A DNA stretch of 64,000 nt. Origin: Peromyscus leucopus. Its lineage: Eukaryota; Chordata; Mammalia; Rodentia; Cricetidae. The translations under genes were made by a program, and so were the position numbers. Numbering within the stretch: the first letter of the stretch is position 1; each line of letters begins with the position of its first letter. The notes under the pieces are model-generated. The model did not search any database. It was not told the DNA's origin and saw nothing but the letters and a program-made list of their open reading frames with translations. Shown piece by piece: positions 46,302-56,584 of the stretch. The DNA lies in NCBI RefSeq assembly GCF_004664715.2, contig NC_051068.1, positions 48,418,953 to 48,482,952 on the forward strand, read 5' to 3'.

Positions 46302-47311
46302 TTTTTTTCTTTTCTTTTATTTTACAATACCATTCAGTTCTACATATCAGCCACAAGTTCCGTTGTTCTCCCCCTTCCTGCCCCCTCCCTTTCCCCCCAG
46401 GCAATCCCTCATTCCCACCTCCTCCAGGGTAAAGCCTCCCCCGAGAACTGAGATCAACTTGGTAGACTCAGTCCAGGCAGATCTAATGCCCTCCTTTCAG
46501 ACTGAGCCAACCGTTCCTGCATAAGTCCCAGGTTTCAAACAGCCAACTCATGCAATGAGCACAGGACTGGGTACCACTGCCTAGATGCCTCCCAAACAGA
46601 TCAAGCCAATCAACTGTCTCACATATTCAGAGAGCCTGATCCAGTTGGGGCCCCCCAGCCTTTGGTCCATAGTTCATGTGTTTCCATTCGTTTGGCTATT
46701 TGTCCCTGTGCTTTATCCAACCTTGGTTTCAACAATTCTCTCTCATATAAACCCTCCTCTTTCTCGCTAATAAGACTCCCAGAGCTCCACCCAGGGCCTA
46801 GCCTTGGATCTCTGCATCCAGATTCCTCAGTCCTTGGATAGGGTTTCTGGCATGACTATTAGGGTGTTTGGCCATCCCATCACCAGAGTAGGTCAGTTCT
46901 GGCTGTCTCTCGACCATTGCCAGCAGTCTATTGTGGGGGTATCTTTGTGGATTTCTGTAGGCCTCTTTAGCACTTTGTTTCTTCCTTTTCTCATGTGGTC
47001 TTCATTTACCATGGTCTCCTATTCCTTGTTCTCCCTCTCTGTTCTTGATCCAGCTGGGATCTCCCTCTCCCACAGGCTCTCTTTCCCTCAACACTCACAC
47101 TTTATTACTCCCACTCATGTCCAGGTTGTTCATGTAGATCTTATCTATTTCTCCGTCATTGGGCGATCCTCCTGTCTTTCTTGGGGTACTGTTTTCCAGG
47201 TAGCCTCCCTGGTGATGTGAGTAGCAGTCCAATCATCCTTATTCCACATCTAGTATCCTCCTATGAGTGAGTACATATCATATTTGTCTTTCTGAGTCTG
47301 GGTTACCTCAC
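46302..47311 (-). other. 3' UTR of the young LINE-1
   Basis: About 1 kb between the ORF2 stop and the A-rich tail. The plus strand is C/T-rich near 46360-46440 ('ccccctccctttcccccc'), so the element's sense strand has a G-rich polypurine block, a known feature of LINE-1 3' UTRs. The sequence is unlike the common house-mouse LINE-1 3' UTR, which supports a non-Mus source. Confidence 0.8.
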
Positions 47312-50300
47312 TCAGGATGATTTTTTTTCTAAATCTATCCATTTGCCTGCAAACCTCATGATGTCATTGTTTTTCTCTGCTGAGTAATAGTCTATTGTGT
47401 ATATGTACCACAATTTATTTATCCATTCTACAGTTGAAGGACATCTAGGTTGTTTCCAGGTTTTGGCTATTACAAACAATGCTGATATGAACATAGCTGA
47501 GCAAGTGCTCTTGTGGTATGACTGAGCATTCCTTGGGTATATGCCCAAGAGTGGTATAGCTGAATCGTGGGGAAGATTGATTCCCAATTTTTTAAGAAAG
47601 TACAATATTGATTTCCAAAGTGGTTGTACAAGCTTGCATTCCCACCAGCAGTGGAGGGGAGTTCCCCTAGTTCCACATCCTTTCCAGCATAAAGTGTCTT
47701 CAGTGTTTTTGATCTTAGCCATTCTGACAGGCATAAGGTGGTATCTCAGAGTTGTTTTGATTTGCATTTCTGTGATGATTAGGGATGTTGAGCAATTCCT
47801 TAAATGTCATTCAGCCATTTGAGCTTCCTCTGTTGAGAATTCTCTGTTTAGTTCTATAGCCCATTTCTTAATTGGACTGTTGGTCGTTTTGATGTCTAAT
47901 TTCTTGAGTTCCTTATATATTCTGGATATCAGTCCTCTGTCAGATGTGGGGTTGGTGAAGACATTTTCCCATTCTGTAGGCTATTTCTTTGCCTTGTTGA
48001 CTGTATCCTTTGCTCTACAAAAACTTCTCAGTTTCAAGAGGTTCCATTGATTGATTGTTTGTCTCAGTGTCTGTGTTACTGGTGTTATATTTAGGCAGTG
48101 ATCTCCTATGCCAATGCGTTCAAGACTACTTTCTACTTTCTCTCCTAGCAGGTTCAGAGTAGCTAAATTTATGTTGAGGTCCTTGATCCACTTAGACTTA
48201 AGTTTTTTGCACGGTGACAGATATGGATCTATTTGCAGCCTTCTACACATTGATATCTGGTTATACCAGCACCGTTTGTTGAAGATGCTTTCTTTTTTCC
48301 ATTGTACACTATTGGCTTCTTTGTCAAAAATTATATGTTCATAGGTGTGCGGGTTAATGTCAGGGTCTTCAATTCGATTCCATTGGTCCACATGTTAGTT
48401 TCCATGCCAATATCAAGCTGTTTTTATTACTATAGCTCTGTAGTAGAGCTTGAAGTCAGGGATCTTGATGCCTCCAGAGGTTGTTTTATTGTACAGGCTT
48501 CTTTTGGCTATCCTGGGTTTTTTGTTTTTCCATACGAAGTTGAGTATTATTCTTTCCAGGTCTGTGAAAAATTGTGTTGGTATTTTGATGGGGTTTGCAT
48601 TGAATCTGTAGATTGCTTTTGGTAAGATTGCCATTTTTACTATGTTATCCCTGCCTATCCATGAGCATGGGAGAACCTTCAATTTTCTGACATCTTCTTC
48701 AATTTCTTTTTTCAGGGACTTAAAGTTCTTGTCATATAGGTCCTTCACTTGCTTGGTTAGTGTTACCTCAAGGTATTTTATGTCATTTGTGGCTATTGTA
48801 AAGGGTGATGTATCTCTGATTGCCTTCTCAGCTTCTTTGTCCATTGTATATAGGAGGGCTACTGATTTTTTTGAGTTGATCTTGTATCCTGCTATGTTGC
48901 TGAAGGTATTTATAAGCTTTATCAGTTCCTTGATGGAATCTTTGGGGTCACTCAAGTATACTATCATGTCATCTGCAAATAGGGAAAGCTTGACTTCTTC
49001 CTTTCCAGTTTGTATCCCCTTAATCTTCTTATGTTGTCTTATTGCTCTGGCTAAAACTTCAAGTACTATATTGAATAAGTATGGGGAGAGTGGTCAGCCT
49101 TGCCTCATTCCTGATTTTAGTGGAATTGCTTTGAGTTTCTCTCCATTTAATTTGATGTTGGCTGTTGGCTGCTGTAAATTGCCTTTATTATATTTAGGTA
49201 TGTTCCCTGTATTCCTGATTACTCCAAGACTTTTATCATGAAGGGGTGTTGGATTTTGACAAATGCCTTTTCTGCATCTAGTGAGATGATCATGAGGTTT
49301 TTTTTTTTTTTTTTGAGTTTGTTTATATGGTGTATTACATTGACGGACTTTTGTATTTTGCACCACCCTTGCATCTCTGGGATGAAGCGTACTTGATCAT
49401 GGTGGATAATTGTTTTGATGTGTTCTTGGAGTCTGTTTGCCAGTATTTTATTGAGTATTTTTGCATCAATGTTCATGAGGGAGATCGGTCTGTAGTTCGC
49501 TTTCTTTGTTGTATCCTTGTTTGGTTTAGGAATCAGGGTAATTGTAGCCTCATAGAAAGAGTTTGGTAATGTTCCTTCTGTTTCTATTGTGTGGAACAAT
49601 TTAGAGAGTATTGGTATTAATTCTTCTTTGAAGATCTGGTAGAATTCTGTGCTGAAACCATCTGGTCCTGGTTTTTTGTTTTTTGTTTTTTTTTTTGGTT
49701 TGGGAGACTTTTAATGACTGTTTCTATTTCCTTAGGGGTTATTGGACTATTTAAATAGTTTATCTAGTCTTGATTTAACTTAGGTATGTAGTACCTATCC
49801 AGAAAATTGTCCATTTCTTTTATGTTTTCCAGTTTTGTGGAGTAGAGGTTTTTGAAATATGACCGGATGATTCTCTGGATTTCCTCAATGTCTGTTGTTA
49901 TGTCCCCCTTTTCATTTCTGATTTTGTTGATTTGGATTCTTTCTCTGTGTCTTTTGGTTATTTTGGATAAGGGCTTGTCTATCTTGTTGATTTTCTCAAA
50001 GTACCAACTCTTTGTTTCATTAATTTTTTTGTATTGTTCTCTTAGTTTCTATTTTATTGATTTCACCTCTCACTTTGATAATTTCCTGGCGTCTATTCTT
50101 CCTGGGAGACTTTGCTTCTTCGTGTTCTAGAGCTTTCAGGTGTGCTGTTAAGTTACTAGTGTGGGATTTCTCCAACTTCTTTATGTGGGCTTTTAGTGCT
50201 ATGAATTTCCCTCTTAGCACTGCTTTCATAGTGTCCCATAAGTTTGGGTATGTGGTGTCTTCATGTTCATTGATCTCTAGGAAGTCTTTAATTTCTTTCT

Positions 50301-51100
50301 TTCTTTCTTCCTTAACCCATTGGTGATTCAGTTGAGCATTATTCAGTTTCCAAGAGATTGTAAGTTTTCTGTAGTTTTTGTTGTTGAAATCTAACTTTAA
50401 ACCATGGTGGTCTGATAGAACACAGAAGGTTATTCCAATTGTTTTGTATATGTTGAGATTTGATTTGTGGCCAAGTATGTGTTCAATTTTAGAGAAAGTT
50501 CCATTGGGTGCTGAGAAGAAGGTATATTCTTTTTTGTTAGGATGGAATGTTCTGTAGATATCTATTAGGTCCATTTGGGTCATGCCACCAGTTAAGTCCT
50601 TTATTTCTCTGTTAAGTTTTGATTTGGGAGATCTGTCCAGTGGTGAAAGTGGGGTGTTGAGATCTCCCACTATTAATGTGTGGAGTTTTATATGTGGTTT
50701 AAGCTTTAGTAATGTTTCTTTTACATATGTGGGTGCCCTTGTGTTTGGGGCATAAATGTTCAGAATTGAAACTTCATCTTGGTCGATCTTTCCTGTGACG
50801 AGGATGTAATGCCCTTCTTCATCTCTTTTGATTGATTTTAGTTTGAAGTCTATTTTCCTGGATATCAGGATGGCTATACCGCTTGTTTCTTAAGACCATT
50901 TGATTGGAAAGTCTTTTCCCAGCCTTTTATTCTTAGGTAGTGTCTGTCTTTGAATTTGAGATATGTTTCTTGTATGCAGCAGAAAGATGGATCCTGCTTT
51001 CATATTCATTCTGTAAGCCTATGTCTTTTTATAGGTGAATTAAGTCCATTGATTAAGGGATATTAATGACCAGTGATTGCTCATCCCTGTTATTTTTGGT
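47312..51100 (-). pseudogene. ORF2: LINE-1 ORF2 (endonuclease-reverse transcriptase), disabled
   Basis: ORF2p nicks DNA and copies LINE-1 RNA at the nick. Visible parts in order: endonuclease start with NGLNSPIKRHR and the QET motif near 51000-50940, containing two in-frame TGA stops; endonuclease end (50670-50020) with [12 protein letters not shown] and SDHHGL; reverse transcriptase (49599-49219) with [16 protein letters not shown] and [13 protein letters not shown] just above 48967; and a C-terminal cysteine motif of CX3CX7HX4C form (CWKGC...H...C) near 47680. The blocks switch frame: 50670-49219 is in one frame and 48967-47312 in another. Stops at 50020, 49219, 48413 and 47981 break it further. 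Normal length is about 1,280 codons. Disabled, though the catalytic signatures survive. Confidence 0.93.
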
Positions 51101-51150
51101 GGTAGTGTGTGTGTGTGTACTTCTCTTCTTTGGGGTTTACTGCTGTGGCT

Positions 51151-52273
51151 TTATCTATTGCCTGTGTTTTCGAGGGTGTATCTGACTTCCTTAGGTTGCA
51201 ATTTTCTTTCTAGTGCTTTCTGTAAGGCTGGGTTTGTGGATAAGTATTGTTTAAATCTGGCTTTTTCTTGGAATGTCTTGTTCATTCCGTCTATGATGAT
51301 TGAAAGTTTTGCTGGGTATATTAGTCTGGACTGGCATCCATTGTCTCTCAGTGTCTGCATTACATCTGTCCAGGTCCTTCTGGCTTTCATAGTCTCCATT
51401 GAGAAATCAGGTGTTATTCTGATGGGTTTGCCTTTATAAATCACTTGGCATTTTTCCTTTGCTGCTCTTAATATTCTTTCTTCTTTCTGTACATATAGTT
51501 GTTTATTTATTATGTAGCGAGGGGACTTTTTTGGGGGTCTAGTCTGTTTGGTGTTCTATAGGCTTCTTGTATCTTCATAGGCATTTCCTTTAAGTTGGGA
51601 AAGTTTTCTTCTATGATCTTGCTGAATATATTTTCTGTGCCTTTGAGTTGGTATTCTTCTCCTTCTTCTATCCCTATTATTCATAGTCTTGATCTTTTCA
51701 TGGTGTCCCAAATTTCTTGGACATTTTGGTTCATGACTTTGTTGGCTTTAGTGTTTTCTTTGATGAATCTATTTCTTCTACTGTATCTTCAACACTAGAG
51801 ATCCTCTCTTCCATCTCTTGCATTCTGTTGGTTATACTTGCATCTGAAGTTTCCAATCATTTACTCAGATTTTCTATTTCCCTGTGTTTGTGTCTTCATT
51901 TTTTTTCTATTTCCCTTTTCAGGTCTTGGACTGTTTCCTTTATTTGTTTCATTGCTTTTTCATGATTTTTTTTTTCAGTATTTTATTGTTTTCTTCCAAG
52001 ACTTTATTGTTTTCTTCCAGGATTTTATTGTTTTCTTCTAATTTGTTTGCCCTTTCCTCTAGTTGTTTATAGTGTTCTTCCCATTTTTTTTTTTTTTGTC
52101 TTTTCCTCTACACAAGCCTCTACCTTCTTCATGATGTTACTCATAAGGCTGTTTTCTTCTGCTTCTTCCAATTTTTGATGTTCAGATCTAGATGTTGGAG
52201 GCGGGCTAGGTTCTGGTGATGCTGTATTGCTCTTCATTTTGTTGTATGTACTTCTGCGTTGACATCTGGCCAT
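51151..52273 (-). pseudogene. ORF1: LINE-1 ORF1 (RNA-binding chaperone protein), disabled
   Basis: ORF1p coats LINE-1 RNA as a coiled-coil trimer. The start is taken at Met 52273 (MARCQRRS), followed by a Pro/Ser-rich N-terminus. It breaks at an A-run (T-run on the plus strand, 52084-52097) that reads as poly-Lys and then goes out of frame. Heptad repeats LEENNKI lie at about 51981-52043. The C-terminal RNA-binding domain is intact in another frame (51444-51151: RITPDFSMETMKARR and the YPAKLS, RFKQYL blocks). Total span is about 374 codons, close to the usual rodent ORF1 length, so the loss comes from small frameshifts. Confidence 0.92.
51981..52043 (-). repeat. Three 21-bp tandem units encoding ORF1 coiled-coil heptads
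   Basis: The 'tttattgttttcttcc' block starts at 51981, 52002 and 52023, exactly 21 bp apart. On the minus strand each unit encodes LEENNK(I/V), one heptad. Confidence 0.88.
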
Positions 52274-52357
52274 CTCCTTGTGGTTCGTTCTTGGTCTTAT
52301 CAGCACACTTGGTTCAGACAGAGCTAACAGATTCAGGAAGTCTCTCTCTCTTGTTCA

Positions 52358-52495
52358 GATGGGAGCTCTCTTGTCCAAATGGGGACTCTGGGGTAGGATG
52401 GGAGCTCTTGTCCAGAAGGGAAGTCCAGGACAGCATGGGAGCTCTCTCTCTCTGGTCCAGAAGGGAGGTCTGGCACAGGATGGGAGCTGGGGGGC
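52358..52495 (-). promoter_or_regulatory. 5' UTR tandem repeats of the young LINE-1
   Basis: The 'atgggagct' block recurs at 52358, 52397, 52434 and 52479 (spacing 39, 37 and 45 nt), with 'tgtccagaaggga'-type blocks between. The region is GC-rich and lies upstream of ORF1, where rodent LINE-1 promoters sit. Promoter function is inferred from position. Confidence 0.7.
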
Positions 52496-53055
52496 TTTCT
52501 CTAAGTCTCAGGATGTGGCTGGGGTTTCCGGTGGATGGGCATGGGGGCAGGGCATGGAGATTGCAGGGTCTCCCCGGGGGTCTTGGAGGAGGGGATCCTT
52601 CAGGTGGCCAGAACCTGGGGCCAAGTTGAGCAGTTCTTCCCCAGAGTGGCTGGAGCCCAGGGATCTGGATTTTTTTTTTTAAAAAAAAATGATTCTATTT
52701 CCACTTTCAGGTCTTGAACTGTTTTATTCATTTCATTCCAGTGCATGTTTTTGTTTTCATTGATTTCTTTATGGGATTTATCCATTTCCACTCTAAGTTT
52801 TCTAACAATTTATAAAGGCTAATTTAAGGTCTCTGTTTAGTGCTTCAACTTTGTCTCAGTCTCAGGGCTTATGTTAATAGTGTTTGTTAGGCTCTAGTGA
52901 GGACATGTGGTCCTGGCTATTGATTGTGTTTTTATTTTGGTGTATAGAGATCTGCATTTGAGACAACTGTAATTCTAGGTGCTGATATCTGGTCTTATCT
53001 TTGTTGGTTGAATGTTTTATTCTTTATTTTCTTTTGCCTTCTCAGATTCTTAGGA

Positions 53056-53096
<41 letters not shown>

Positions 53097-53097
53097 A
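53056..53097. repeat. (TG)n microsatellite
   Basis: About 20 TG units with one TTTG interruption, inside the 5' region of the middle LINE-1. Confidence 0.92.
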
Positions 53098-53310
53098 GTT
53101 GGCTGCTTGTTGCCTGGTAGGGAATTACTTTTTGATATTGCCAGATGTGACCACTCAGGGTTCTGGTTAGAATGTGTTTCAGAGTTTAGGAATGTGGACA
53201 CTTGGGTTTGAAATGGGGTACTGAGGGTCTCCACAGGAGGGAGGAAAGCAAAATGGGCTGTTCTACCAAGTTCTGCTCAGTTCCCTTGGAATGAGGGCAG
53301 AGAGTGAGTT

Positions 53311-53823
53311 GAGGCTACAACAGGCAGTCTGCTACAGAGATGGGGATGAGTGTGGAGGACTGGAATTGGAAAAGTGGATTGAAGATATGAGGCTCTCCTG
53401 CCTGCTTGCTGGTCTATTTACTTCTCTGGCAGACTTAGCAGGCTGATCCCTAGTGAGTGTCTGCTGAAGTTGGGGCCTATGAAATGAGTTGGGAGGAAGG
53501 TTTGAGAATTGTGAGATTAAATGGAGATGGGGCCAGGCAGGGAAGGGAGGCTGTAGCAGGTGATTTGCTTCAGAGCTGTGGGTGATACTGGGGATCAGCT
53601 TTGGAAGAGAGGAGGGAATGGTGAAGATTTGCAGTGAGGATATTTGCTTTCCTGGCCTGTGGGTTTACAGGTAGTTCTTGGGGGCAGTTGGAGGCTTGGA
53701 GAAAGGGATGAGTTCCAGGAAGGAGGTTTGAAGGAGAAGATTTGCATGAACTGCTGCAAGAGATAGGGAGCAGAGAGGCAGAGGAGGCCAAGGCAGGTGT
53801 TCTGTTATAGAGCTGGCAATGAT
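53311..53823 (-). promoter_or_regulatory. ~236-bp 5' UTR monomers of the middle LINE-1
   Basis: The block 'gaggctacaacaggcagtct' and its variants start at 53311, 53547 and 53784, spacing 236 and 237 nt, each followed by a 'gctacagagatggggatga'-type block. Two full units and a partial one at the 5' end. Rodent LINE-1 promoters are commonly built of about 200-bp monomers, so a former promoter array is the natural reading. Overlapping frames here are spurious. Confidence 0.78.
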
Positions 53824-53843
53824 ACTACTCCATGGACTTTTAT

Positions 53844-54085
53844 GTTAAACATATCTTGCAATTCTTAACACATTCTTTCTTCTTCATATATGTTTGAATA
53901 TATTGTCTCCACTTTGTCCTCCCTGTCTGTTAAGATGAGCTTTCTAATATGCTTTTTATTTCATTACCTCTCATTTTCAACATTCCTTTCATTCTTTGCA
54001 GTTTCAAATTTCTTGATGAATTCTGCCCCTGCATGTTTTTGAAATTTGCTACCCAGCTGCTAACTGTTTAATGCTCTTTGACAAC
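53844..54085 (-). mobile_element. Oldest LINE-1 of the nest (part 2: ORF1 remnant), minus strand
   Basis: The text ('gctttctaatatgctttt', 'cattcctttcattctttgca') has the T-rich, coiled-coil-encoding character of reverse-complement ORF1 and follows directly after the second copy of the middle element's duplication. I read it as the continuation of 38122-41571. Alignment would be needed to be certain. Confidence 0.5.
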
Positions 54086-54165
54086 ATTCTTTTTTTTTAA
54101 TTGAAAATACTTCTTTTATACAATATATTCTGATCAGCTTTTCTCCTCCCTCATCTTCTCATGTA
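54086..54165 (-). mobile_element. Short LINE-1 3' end, minus strand
   Basis: T-run then 'aattgaaaatacttctttt' and 'caatatattctgat', matching the 3' extreme of the LINE-1 at 30465. Only about 80 nt are recognisable before unrelated sequence. Confidence 0.55.
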
Positions 54166-55612
54166 AGTGCCAGCGCCTACTAAACCATGGTCTACTGATT
54201 ATGACCGGTGGGATTGTCATCTCTCAGGTGTGCCTAGGAGGGGTCATAGTAAGTCTGTGGCTGTGACAAGTTATTGCAAGCAACCAGATTGTTTATACCT
54301 TTATCAGAAACAGAATACAATGGTACTGGCCAGGATAAAATGGCGTTTACAAGCTTTATGAGGTATGCAAGATTAATGTCTAAGACTAATTGTTCTGTGA
54401 AACTTTGATATGCTTTGCTGACTTCTTGGGAACACAGCGATACAGAGGCAGCTTGAATGCTTTCAGTTCCCGAGGGAGAGCCTCAGTTACTCTGTGTTTC
54501 CTCTCAAGGCAGCTAAACCAGGCCAACTCCATGCTCCACACCACACTCATCCTCCCACCCTTCCTACACATCAGTCTACCTGATTTGATTTCCTTACTTC
54601 ATCTGTTTACGTTAGTCCCAAATATGATCATCAGCCACTAAAAACATTGAGACTGAAACTTTGCTTCCAGCCTTGGACTTTAGTTATTGTATTAATTTTG
54701 GCTCCTGGTATTAAGTAATGTGAGCATTCAGATATCTCAGAAAAGCTTAGAAATTAACCTGTTTTCTCATATTTTTGTGATTTTCATTATGTTTTATTTA
54801 TTTGTTGGTATATATATATGCTCTTCAGTTTTTTTTATCTCCAGTACTTTTTTTTTGTTTGTTTAAGTTTTAGTCTTCCTACTCAGTTTTCTTTAGTTTT
54901 ATTCTTCTAGACTCTATTTAGGAAGGAAGTTGATTACAGTAACAGAGTGATTTCACTACAGTAGGGATGAGGTTCAGGGACAGTAGCACTAGGGTACTGA
55001 CTGAGAAAAATAGAGCTTATAGATTTTTACAGGTAAGAGTGTTAACAATGAAGTAATAAAAATGAGAGGGCATGAGGATGTGGAAAGCAAAGAATGACAT
55101 GTGAATGAGAGGCAAAGCACCCTCTTACAGGGATGAGAGGACAGAGGCAATATCATGGAACACGTGTACAAAGAAGGGCTGTCAAGAGTCTAGTCATCCA
55201 AGACATAAAGTGAAACCATACAGCTAGAAAAACATTGTCAAAATGTAAATAAAATAAAAGTAAAACGAGCACAACTTGTAATAACATTTACCTCTACTTC
55301 TTCCTAGGAGAGATAAAGGAAGTATTTCCCATGTTTTGGATTGTGTTTTGCAGTCTGCTTTGCAGCTTGGGGAGGGCTGCTAGTCTCAGCAATGCAAGCA
55401 AATTAGTTATCTTTGTCCTCTATGCTGATCATAGTTTTGACTTCTGTAGGAGTTTCCAAGTTTGATCCTTCCCCCCTGCCCACCCTACCCCAAAACACCA
55501 CCTCATGCAGCCCTTCTGATTGTGTGCCGGGACCACAATTCTGCACAGGAGTGCAGAAGACCACTGTGCACTCTAGTATATCTTCTGCCGATCCTGAATC
55601 TGGGTGTTTTAA

Positions 55613-55660
<48 letters not shown>

Positions 55661-55825
55661 TCTTTATTTTACTGATATCCCACAATACTTGGCTGTGAAC
55701 CTTAGATACTGTATTAGGCTGACCCCATTTTTCATGTTTCTTGGAGTGTTGACCTAAGTTGTGGCAAGGGTGGTGTCTGCTCAGATTGGTAACCCTGGAT
55801 GGTTCTTAGAAGATATTAGCTTTAC
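54166..55825. other. Single-copy sequence
   Basis: No element recognised except the TTA repeat at 55613-55662. Frames at 54167, 54390 and 55413 are short or run through the TTA repeat (poly-Leu, poly-Tyr) and are not credible. Confidence 0.4.
55613..55662. repeat. (TTA)16 microsatellite
   Basis: An uninterrupted ATT/TTA run of about 50 nt. Confidence 0.95.
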
Positions 55826-55975
55826 GGGCTGGAGAGATGGCTCGGAGATTAAGAGTATTGGCTGCTCTTCCAGAAGTCCTGAGTTCAATTCCCAGCAGCC
55901 ATATAGTGGCTCACACCATCTATAATGAGAGCTGGTGCCCTCCTTATTTTTATTATAAATAAATAAATATTTAAA
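55826..55975 (+). repeat. B2 SINE, plus strand
   Basis: 'gggctggagagatggctcgg' head, 'gagttcaattcccagcagcc' (B-box region) and 'atatagtggctcacaccatc', then a shortened body and an AATAAATAAATATT tail. The least diverged B2-type element in the window. Confidence 0.93.
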
Positions 55976-56231
55976 AATGAAAATACCATCTTTAGGTTCC
56001 CAAGCATTGCTGTTGCAATCTCCATAGCCCATGATGCTCCCATCCATTTTTGTGTATAGTGACTGTCCTTAGTAGTGTCTCCACAGCTGGTCTAGTCCTC
56101 CTGTGTTTACAGTGCCCATGCACAGGAGAGGACAGTACATACCTGGCTAGGCATGAGCAACACTGTATGTCTGTGCACTAATTTACTGCCCTGTTTCTGC
56201 ACAGGATTCTGTAATTTTTACCTCAGATTAA

Positions 56232-56401
56232 TTTTTTTTTTTTTTTTTTTTTTTGGTTTTTCGAGACAGGGTTTCTCTGTGTAGTTTTGCGCCTTTCCTG
56301 GAGCTCACTTGGTAGCCCAGGCTGGCCTCGAACTCACAGCGATCCGCCTGGCTCTGCCTCCCCAGTGCTGGGATTAAAGGTGTGCACCACCACTGCCCGG
56401 C
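56232..56401 (-). repeat. B1 SINE with T23 tail, minus strand
   Basis: A run of 23 T (56232-56254), then full reverse-complement B1 from 'cgagacagggtttctctgtg' to 'ccaccactgcccggc'. TTAATT flanks both ends (56228-56233 and 56402-56407), a short duplication. Young. Confidence 0.95.
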
Positions 56402-56532
56402 TTAATTATTTTTTATCTTAGCTGTTTCTTTTGTAAGACTATTTTGTAAGTCTATTCTTTTTCTGACTCTGCTTCACTGGGTCATACAGAGGCAGCTTCT
56501 AATCTTCCATCATACCTGAAAATCCTTTATTA

Positions 56533-56533
<1 letters not shown>

Positions 56534-56582
<49 letters not shown>
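56534..56582. repeat. (CA)24 microsatellite
   Basis: A pure CA run of about 49 nt. Confidence 0.95.

Positions 56583-56584
<2 letters not shown>

Larger units (their letters stand above)
46284..52665 (-). mobile_element. Full-length young LINE-1, minus strand (innermost of the nest)
   Basis: 6.4 kb with all parts in order on the minus strand: 5' UTR with short tandem repeats (52665-52274), ORF1 (52273-51151), ORF2 (about 51100-47312), 3' UTR (47311-46302), T-rich complement of the A tail, an 18-nt extra segment and a second T run. TGGAT(T)n stands at 46270-46283 and again at 52666-52680 as the target-site duplication, inside the ORF1 of the middle LINE-1, whose text resumes at 'gattctatttccac'. 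It is much better preserved than its host elements, but both ORFs are broken. Confidence 0.95.
52681..53824 (-). mobile_element. Middle LINE-1 of the nest (part 2: ORF1 start and 5' UTR)
   Basis: Resumes at 'gattctatttccactttc' after the young insertion, passes through ORF1/5' region to about 53000 (compare 31680-31980) and ends in a 5' UTR of tandem units. The 5' end at 53824 is followed by 'ctactccatggactttta', the diverged partner of the duplication at 41551-41571. Net of insertions the element is about 5 kb. Confidence 0.82.

Noticed and set aside
46804..47220. 138-codon plus-strand frame
   Set aside because: Antisense of the LINE-1 3' UTR, with no coding meaning.
48642..49241. 199-codon plus-strand frame, the second longest on the window
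   Set aside because: It is the antisense shadow of LINE-1 ORF2, whose minus-strand reading gives the real reverse-transcriptase motifs.
46284..52665. The young LINE-1 as an active element
   Set aside because: Complete in length, but ORF1 and ORF2 both contain frameshifts and several stops, including two in the endonuclease start.
55413..55757. 114-codon frame with poly-Leu
   Set aside because: Created by the TTA microsatellite.
45610..56582. Microsatellites as a CRISPR-like or other regular array
   Set aside because: TG, CA, TTA and TA runs are simple sequence without spacers, and the genome is mammalian.
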